This document shows positions 57,171-64,000 of a DNA stretch of 64,000 nt, one piece after another. The notes under the pieces were generated by a model. It had not been told where the DNA came from, did no database searches, and saw nothing but the letters and a program-made list of their open reading frames with translations. The position numbers and the translations under genes were made by a program. The stretch comes from an uncultured Prochlorococcus sp. GTDB taxonomy: Bacteria; Cyanobacteriota; Cyanobacteriia; PCC-6307; Cyanobiaceae. Position 1 is the stretch's first letter; every line of letters starts with the position of its first letter. The DNA lies in the NCBI GenBank assembly GCA_902612005.1, contig CACMCA010000005.1, positions 1-64,000 on the forward strand, in the 5' to 3' direction.

Positions 57171-57719
57171 ATGGATTTAAGTTCCCACATGCTTAAAGTA
57201 GCAGAGGGGGATAAAACATCGTTCCGATTCATTGCTCAGGCTTTGGGTTACAAAATGCATTCAACGGTAATTAAGCTTTTGGGTTCATCACATTTTCACG
57301 ATGCAGATGATATTGTACAAATTTCTTTAATTAAAGTTTGGCAATCAGCTCCTCGGTGGGTAAATAAAGGAAGTGTTGAAGGCTATGTTTATAAGATCGT
57401 TTTTTCAACTTGTATGGATTTTATTAGAAGATACAAAAGTTCTGAGGAATTTAAAGATAACTATTCCAATGTAGAAATAACAAATAACAAATACAATAAT
57501 AATGAATTAAGAAAAATGCTTTTAAATAATATTCAAAAACTTCCTAAACATCAAAAAGAAGCTATTTTGCTACATTATTTTTGTGGTTATAAACAAAAGG
57601 AAGTATCAACTATTTTAAACAAAAGCGACAAGGCTACTGAAAGCCTAATTATACGGGCTCGTAAAAAGTTAAAAACTATTTTGCCAAAGGATTTATTGGA
57701 GGAATTATTTTATGTCTAA
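57171..57719 (+). CDS. RNA polymerase sigma factor, ECF-type
   Basis: Region 2 HDADDIVQISLIKVW; region 4 LPKHQKEAILLHYFCGYKQKEVSTILNKSDKATESLIIRARKKLK. Confidence 0.88.
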   Translation: MDLSSHMLKVAEGDKTSFRFIAQALGYKMHSTVIKLLGSSHFHDADDIVQISLIKVWQSAPRWVNKGSVEGYVYKIVFSTCMDFIRRYKSSEEFKDNYSNVEITNNKYNNNELRKMLLNNIQKLPKHQKEAILLHYFCGYKQKEVSTILNKSDKATESLIIRARKKLKTILPKDLLEELFYV

Positions 57720-57972
57720 ATTAAAAAAGGAACGCCTTGATCAAATGATTGAGAATGCACTCACTTATAAACAAGAATCAAGAAGATTTAACTCAAATTT
57801 TTTATATAAAAGTCTAAAAGGTTTTGTTATGAAGCCAAATGTATATGCACCAACTTTTGCATCACTAATTATTGCTTGTGTGTTAATTCCTTCCATGCTG
57901 ACATCAAGGCATATAGTTGATGTAAATAAAATTAATGATTATGTGACTTTAAGTATTATTGATGATTTTTAA
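57712..57972 (+). CDS. single-TM protein, candidate anti-sigma factor
   Basis: Overlaps sigma gene by 8 nt; one TM (APTFASLIIACVLIPSML). Confidence 0.6.
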   Translation: MSKLKKERLDQMIENALTYKQESRRFNSNFLYKSLKGFVMKPNVYAPTFASLIIACVLIPSMLTSRHIVDVNKINDYVTLSIIDDF

Positions 57973-58108
57973 CATAAAAAAGCAAAAGATTATCAAACCA
58001 TTTATTACGTGAAACATTAATAATTTATAGTCAAAAATTCTATATTTTTTTAAAAAACCTATATAGAGGTAATAAGGTGATAAAGTTTATTATATTAATT
58101 TATGTACA

Positions 58109-59545
58109 TTGATAAAAAAAGTTTGTTGTATCGGTGCTGGGTATGTAGGTGGACCAACTATGTCCGTTTTTGCTGATAAATGTAAAGATATTTCTTTTGA
58201 TGTTGTTGATGTCAACCCGGATAGAATTGCAGCTTGGAATAGCAAAGATTTGTCAAAGCTCCCTATTTTTGAGCCTGGCTTAGATGAAATTGTAAAAAGA
58301 TGTCGCGGAAAGAATTTAAATTTTTCTACCGAAGTTCATAAGTGTATATCTGAAGCAGATATGATTTTTATTTCTGTTAATACCCCTACAAAAACTAGTG
58401 GTATTGGTGCAGGTCAAGCAAGTGATTTAAAGTGGGTAGAATCTTGTGCTAGGCAAATTTCAGAATATGCAAAAGGACATACTATTGTAGTTGAAAAAAG
58501 CACTTTGCCTGTGAGGACTGGTGAAGTAATAAAAGCTATTCTTGAGTCTTCACAATCTTCTTCAAATTCAAAAAACAATAATACATTTGAAATCCTATCT
58601 AATCCAGAATTTTTAGCAGAGGGAACAGCTATTAATGACCTTGAGAATCCTGATAGGGTTTTAATTGGAGGTTCTAATGAAAATGCAATTAAAGCTCTTC
58701 ATGATCTATATAAAAGATGGGTAAATGAAGACAAAATTATTCATACCAATTTATGGAGTAGTGAGTTAGCAAAATTAACTGCAAATGCGTTTCTTGCTCA
58801 AAGGGTGAGCTCTATTAATTCAATTAGTGCTCTATGTGAAGTTACTGGTGCTGATGTTCGGGAGGTCTCACGTGCAATTGGTAAAGATAGCCGAATTGGA
58901 AGTAAATTCCTAAATGTTGGACCAGGTTTTGGAGGCAGTTGCTTTAAAAAAGATATATTAAATCTTGTTTATTTAGCAAACCATTTTGGCCTGCCTCAAG
59001 TAGCTGATTTTTGGGAAAGTGTTGTTCATCTTAATAGTTGGAATCAAAACAGACTTACTAGTATAATTTTGGAAAAACTATTTGGAACCCTAACTGAAAA
59101 AAAAATTGGAATTCTAGGTTTTTCTTTCAAGGCAAATACTAACGATACTAGGGAGTCTCCAGCCGTTCAAATATGTAAGAACTTATTAAACGAAGGTGCG
59201 TATTTGAAAATTCATGATCCCAAAGTTTCGAAGGAACAAATAGCTATAGATTTAGGCACACCACCATTTGAAGATTTAAAAAAAAATAAAGAATTAGTTA
59301 GACAATATAAAAATAAAAAATGGGAAAATTCACCTTTAGAAAATGATTTTTTTGAAAATTTGGATGCGGTTATTGTTTTAACAGAATGGAAAATTTACTC
59401 TGATATAAAATGGGAAGTAGTATCAAAAAAAATGAGGTCTCCAGGTTGGGTATTTGATTCAAGATTAATAGTAGATGAAGAAAGAGTAAAAAGTTCAGGC
59501 CTTAGTTTTTGGAGGGTAGGAGTCGGCACAGTAAAGAGAAATTAA
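58109..59545 (+). CDS. ugd: UDP-glucose 6-dehydrogenase
   Basis: CCIGAGYVGGPTMSVFA, SVNTPTKTSGIGAGQASDLKW, GFGGSCFKKDILNLVYL. Confidence 0.95.
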   Translation: MIKKVCCIGAGYVGGPTMSVFADKCKDISFDVVDVNPDRIAAWNSKDLSKLPIFEPGLDEIVKRCRGKNLNFSTEVHKCISEADMIFISVNTPTKTSGIGAGQASDLKWVESCARQISEYAKGHTIVVEKSTLPVRTGEVIKAILESSQSSSNSKNNNTFEILSNPEFLAEGTAINDLENPDRVLIGGSNENAIKALHDLYKRWVNEDKIIHTNLWSSELAKLTANAFLAQRVSSINSISALCEVTGADVREVSRAIGKDSRIGSKFLNVGPGFGGSCFKKDILNLVYLANHFGLPQVADFWESVVHLNSWNQNRLTSIILEKLFGTLTEKKIGILGFSFKANTNDTRESPAVQICKNLLNEGAYLKIHDPKVSKEQIAIDLGTPPFEDLKKNKELVRQYKNKKWENSPLENDFFENLDAVIVLTEWKIYSDIKWEVVSKKMRSPGWVFDSRLIVDEERVKSSGLSFWRVGVGTVKRN

Positions 59546-59855
59546 TATTTCGAGGAAATTTTTATAAATTTCTTATTTATTAATAGATGAATGTTAATAA
59601 TGAGTTTTTATTTTAATTTTCAAATAATTTTTATAAAGATGAATTAATAATTATCATGAATCTTTTAGAAAAATCAAAAAGTATAAACTTTGAGTAAATA
59701 TCTGATTGATCAATATTGGCAAAGCAAGTTCTTGGATACAATAATTAATTAATAATTTTAAAAAGTTTTGAAGAAGGTTTAAATCTAACTATTTCAAACT
59801 ATAAATATTTAAAAAATAAAAATAAACTTTGGCAATAAACTTAAATAATGGATTT

Positions 59856-61300
59856 ATGAAAGATAAAAAAAAAAATCTAAAATTATTCCAGTAATATTAT
59901 GTGGGGGAGTAGGTACCAGGCTATGGCCATTATCTAGGAAAAGTTTTCCTAAACAATTTTTATCTATAAGTAACTTAAATGAGAAATCTTTACTTCAAAA
60001 TACTCAAAAGAGGCTTGAAGGTATAGAGAACCTACTAGAACCAATATTAATTTGCAATAGAGAACATAGATTTTTAGTAGCAGAACAAATGCGAGAAATA
60101 ATGACAAATCCTAATTCTATTCTTCTAGAACCGTTTGGAAGAAATACTGCTCCAGCAATCCTTTTAGCTGCATTTAAGTCTTTGGAGATTGAGGATAATC
60201 CTCACCTATTAATACTTTCTGCTGATCATCAAATTAATAATGATAAAAAGTTTAGAGATTTAATAGAAATTGGAATTTCATACTCTGAAAAAGACAAATT
60301 AGTAACATTTGGGGTAATCCCAAAATCACCTGAAATAGGTTACGGCTATATAAAGTCAGAAAAACCATTTAATCTTCAAAATATTGAAGGGATGAATATT
60401 TCAAAATTCATAGAAAAACCTAATCTTGAAACAGCAAAAGAATTTATAAAAGATAAATCTTTTACGTGGAATAGTGGAATCTTTTTATTCAAAGCAAAAA
60501 CAATAATTAATGAGATAAAGCATTTAAATCCGGAAATTTATGAAGCCTGTAGAAAAACTTTTAAAAATAGCGTTATTGATCTAGATTTTCAAAGACTTGA
60601 TGAAAAATCATTTGAATTTTGTCCAAACATTTCTATTGATATCGCGGTTATGGAGAAAACTAACAAAGGGATAGTTCTTCCTCTCGACGCGCAATGGAGT
60701 GATATTGGAAGTTGGAAATCAGTGTGGGAAAATTCAAGAAAAGATATTAATGGTAATGTTGAGAAAGGAAATGTATATAACCGTAATACAGAAAATTGTT
60801 ATTTACATAGTGAGAACAAGCTTTTGGTAACTCTAGGAATCAAAGACTTGGTAATCATCGATACTGATGATGCAACTTTAGTCGCGAATAAAAATCAATC
60901 TGAAAATATAAAAGATGTAGTGAGCGAATTACAAATTAGAAATATAAAAGAGGCAAATTCACATAAAAAGGGATTTCGGCCATGGGGGTTCTACATATCT
61001 ATTCTAGATGATGAAAAATGGCAAGTGAAAATAATACATGTAAATCCTGGAGCAAAGTTATCTCTTCAGATGCATCATCAAAGAGCTGAGCATTGGGTAG
61101 TTGTTAAAGGTACTGCAGAAGTAGAAATTGATGGCAAAACATTAATATTGAGTGAGAATGAAAGTACTTATATACCTCAAGGTTCTAAGCATAGATTATC
61201 AAATATTGGTAAAATTCCTCTAGAACTTATTGAAGTTCAGAGTGGGTCTTATATTGGAGAAGATGATATTGTTAGGTTTGAAGACCTCTATGGTAGATAG
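59856..61300 (+). CDS. manC: mannose-1-phosphate guanylyltransferase / mannose-6-phosphate isomerase, apparent frameshift in poly-A tract near N-terminus
   Basis: SKIIPVILCGGVGTRLWPLSRKSFPKQF in frame with 61300 stop but ATG 59856 is one base out of frame across A11 (59865..59875); cupin RPWGFY... Confidence 0.88.
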
Positions 61301-61522
61301 TATTAAATTTTTAAAATCTTTGATAAATAGCCTTTAAATTAATCCTTATAATCTAAAGTAATTTTTAAAAAAATATAATAGAACAGCTTAAATAATTTTG
61401 GAATAAATTGATTCTAAAAAATAGAATCTTAAACGATTTAAATTGTCTTCCTTTTAGCGCAAGGAAGACTATTAAACCTGTTCTTGTTTATAAATATAAG
61501 TAGATTTTTACAGTTATGAAAT

Positions 61523-62860
61523 TTAGCTAGATGATTGGCAATATCCACCTGCCTTCCAATTCGCGTGATCCTTAGAACATGCATAATCCATCAATGCACC
61601 TATATTACCTGCGCCCCAATTTTTGCCAGTTGAGTCTTTGTACTTACTTTTTGGAAAATTAGGGGTTTTCCCAAATATACTTGCCCCAAGTACATGAGGA
61701 GAGAACCAATTGTTGCCATCATCATAACCAAAACTTAGTGTTCCAACAAGAATATTGTGAGCTTTCGCACTACCATAAGTAGCTTGAAACTTTACTTTTG
61801 GGTTCATGCCAAAATTAACAATAGCTGGGCCTCCAGAAGCACCAGGACTTTGCATTGATCCCCAAACGTTTCTATTTACGGTCCTGGATTTAAATTCTCT
61901 AGCAAGAGAGTCGGTTCTAGTCATTGCTCCACCGTAGTTAGATGTAGTATCACCAATAGCAGCTGGATACCCTAATTGGGTAATTTGGTTTGATTTTATA
62001 CTTCCAAAAAGTCCGTTAGAAACGAAACCATAATTATTCCATCCATAACCGAAATAGCCAATACCATTATTCCAAGGTAGGGGTTTAGTATTTCTTTTTT
62101 TAAGTCTTATTAGGGCTATATCATTAGAGGTCCAACCACCGGTACAATTCCCTTTTACATAACAAACAGGGAAAACATACCCATCAACCTGCCATGCTCC
62201 GTAGGGACCTGTGGCACTCAAAGCCGCCAATGATGCTGTATTGGTTGTTTTGTTTGCAGACGGAACAAAATACGTTCTATATGGTGCAACACTATCTCCT
62301 TTTTTATAATTTGGAGCTTCCTTATAAGAAAATAAACAGTGTGCAGCGGTAAGGACTAATCCCCTTCCTATCATAGATGCTGAGCATCTACCCATTCCGG
62401 AATATTTACTTTGTTGAATATATAGTTTTCCCACTCTGTTGTAGGGAGAAGTAGTTGTAATTGAATCTTTAGCTGTATTCTTCTTTGCAGGCTTATAACC
62501 TCTTACTAATTGAGTAGTATGAGGGTATTTAAAAGTACCATATCTAGATGGTTCTATATTACTGAGACTAGATAAACCTCCTAGTTCTGGAGCTCCTTGT
62601 GGTGAAGATCCACTTTTTTCTTTAAAAGTTGATGTTGATCTTAATGCACTATCTAACCTAAGTTTTCCCTTTGGGAGAAAAGGCATTGGGTAAATAGGTG
62701 GCAGATTAGTTGGTGCTGTAAGTTCGTTTAATTCTTCAGAATCAACAACTTCAAATCCAACTCCTTGATTTTTCTCTTTAGCTGAGAGATAAGCTGTTGG
62801 TGAAAAAACTAAAGAAGATAATGTTAAAGTTACTAAATATTTGCGTAAAAAGACAGCCAT
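61523..62860 (-). CDS. secreted trypsin-like serine protease
   Basis: LVLTAAHCLF, SNDIALIRLK, SPGASGGPAIV triad; signal peptide. Confidence 0.88.
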   Translation of the reverse strand: MAVFLRKYLVTLTLSSLVFSPTAYLSAKEKNQGVGFEVVDSEELNELTAPTNLPPIYPMPFLPKGKLRLDSALRSTSTFKEKSGSSPQGAPELGGLSSLSNIEPSRYGTFKYPHTTQLVRGYKPAKKNTAKDSITTTSPYNRVGKLYIQQSKYSGMGRCSASMIGRGLVLTAAHCLFSYKEAPNYKKGDSVAPYRTYFVPSANKTTNTASLAALSATGPYGAWQVDGYVFPVCYVKGNCTGGWTSNDIALIRLKKRNTKPLPWNNGIGYFGYGWNNYGFVSNGLFGSIKSNQITQLGYPAAIGDTTSNYGGAMTRTDSLAREFKSRTVNRNVWGSMQSPGASGGPAIVNFGMNPKVKFQATYGSAKAHNILVGTLSFGYDDGNNWFSPHVLGASIFGKTPNFPKSKYKDSTGKNWGAGNIGALMDYACSKDHANWKAGGYCQSSS

Positions 62861-62967
62861 AAATCAAACTCTATATTTTATAAATTAACAAGGATGAGAA
62901 TATTCAACTATTTTAACAATTTTTCTGGAAAATCACTTTAAAAACAATTTTTATAAAAATAAAAAAA

Positions 62968-63534
62968 TTAGCCACCATCAATTTGACATCCTATCAGGGC
63001 GCCTGCAGTACCTCCTGCTGGTACAGCCCACCATCTGTCTTTACCCCTTGTAGCAGACATGGTTATACCTGCACCTAACAGACCTCCTATTATACTTCCT
63101 TCTTTGCAGCTATTATCATCACCTGGTGGTGGTGCAATTGGTTGGACTATTCTTGTAGATGGAGAATAATGGCTGTGACTTACACCTTTTACTGCAGATT
63201 TATGATTACTAAATGTTTTTTCCTGATAATAAAGTGAAACATCTGGACAAACTACGTCTCTTTTTACTCTTTTCTTGAGCAAGGTGCCATCAATAGCTTT
63301 TACTGATCTTACTCTTTTGCAAAGTTTCACATAAGAAATTACTTTCTTTACTTTGCCGTTTGGAAGAATTACCTTTTTTATGACTTTTTTTGTTTTTGTA
63401 GGTTTGTATTTTACAGTTACTGTTTTCTTTACATCAGCGTGAGCAATTAATATTTCTTCAGCAAATATTGGTTTAGTAGAAGCTGATAGTAATCCCAATG
63501 AAGCTAATAAAAAAAGAATTTTTTTGGGTCTCAT
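62968..63534 (-). CDS. secreted protein with glycine-zipper C-terminus
   Basis: Signal peptide, Lys-rich middle, IIGGLLGAGITM...AGGTAGALIGCQIDGG. Confidence 0.65.
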   Translation of the reverse strand: MRPKKILFLLASLGLLSASTKPIFAEEILIAHADVKKTVTVKYKPTKTKKVIKKVILPNGKVKKVISYVKLCKRVRSVKAIDGTLLKKRVKRDVVCPDVSLYYQEKTFSNHKSAVKGVSHSHYSPSTRIVQPIAPPPGDDNSCKEGSIIGGLLGAGITMSATRGKDRWWAVPAGGTAGALIGCQIDGG

Positions 63535-63645
63535 ATCAATCTAAAATTGTTTACATAATTATAACGTAATAAAGATTTAAAATCCTTCGCATAAGATTTA
63601 CAAAGTTTTATCACTTCTTCAATTTTCTTATAGCTAGTAATTATA

Positions 63646-64000
63646 TTAAGAATATCCTTTTGGATTTAGATTTTTCCATTTCCATCCATCTATACACATT
63701 TCTTCTAGTGATTTTGTAGGAGACCAATTAAGTATTGATTTTAATTTGCTGTTATCTGCTACAAGCTGACAAACATCACCTTCTCTTCTTTCGTCGAATT
63801 CGAAGGGAACGGATATGTTATTAACATTTTCAAAGGTTTTTATAAGTTCAATGACGCTAATTCCTCTACCTTTTCCAATATTCAAAGTCAACAATTGGGG
63901 ATCATTTTCAATGAGATAATTTAATGACTTTAGATGTCCTTCTGCTAAGTCCATTACATGTATATAATCTCTTATACATGTACCATCTTTTGTAGGCCAA
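63646..64000 (-). CDS. galE: UDP-glucose 4-epimerase, C-terminus (runs off window)
   Basis: WPTKDGTCIRDYIHVMDLAEGHLKSL...FDERREGDVCQLVADNSKLKSILNWSPTKSLEEM. Confidence 0.92.
   Translation of the reverse strand, partial: WPTKDGTCIRDYIHVMDLAEGHLKSLNYLIENDPQLLTLNIGKGRGISVIELIKTFENVNNISVPFEFDERREGDVCQLVADNSKLKSILNWSPTKSLEEMCIDGWKWKNLNPKGYS

Overview
AT-rich cyanobacterial chromosome segment. Gene content (multiple hli genes, psbY, crtH, ycf54, MKLFK-type porins, very low GC) fits a high-light Prochlorococcus; this is inference, no search was run. Bases 1-25.7 kb are mostly core: ABC exporter, DEAD-box helicase, recD/recB/recC with a methyltransferase-like gene between recB and recC, ycf54, pdxJ, plsC, bolA, grxD, an atypical response regulator, crtH, trmFO, psbY, tRNA-Lys, hli, a near-identical tandem porin pair, and apt. 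Bases 25.9-56.7 kb look like a genomic island. It carries intact tRNA-Pro(UGG) and tRNA-Ala(GGC) on the left, partial copies of the same tRNAs on the right (54.13 and 56.61 kb), and a truncated tRNA-Pro 5' half at 25.92 kb. The island holds a phosphonate-type uptake/catabolism cassette (30.8-37.9 kb), many secreted or membrane microproteins, a polysaccharide-lyase-like gene with an amidohydrolase, clpS, a dense hli microprotein operon, nucleases, and decayed mobile-element genes (integrase C-terminus, VapE-like remnant). It is also marked by a dispersed dyad element (ATTGACAGTCGAT) and a repeated signal-peptide-start cassette. After rmuC, 56.8-64 kb carries an EF-hand/ECF-sigma/TM-protein operon and surface-polysaccharide genes (ugd, manC/PMI with a poly-A frameshift, galE) plus a secreted trypsin-like protease. 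Strongest leads: the tRNA-bounded island, the dyad+hairpin promoter cassettes, the phosphonate cassette, the EF-hand/ECF operon, and HLR1-like sites at conserved spacing before three hli loci.
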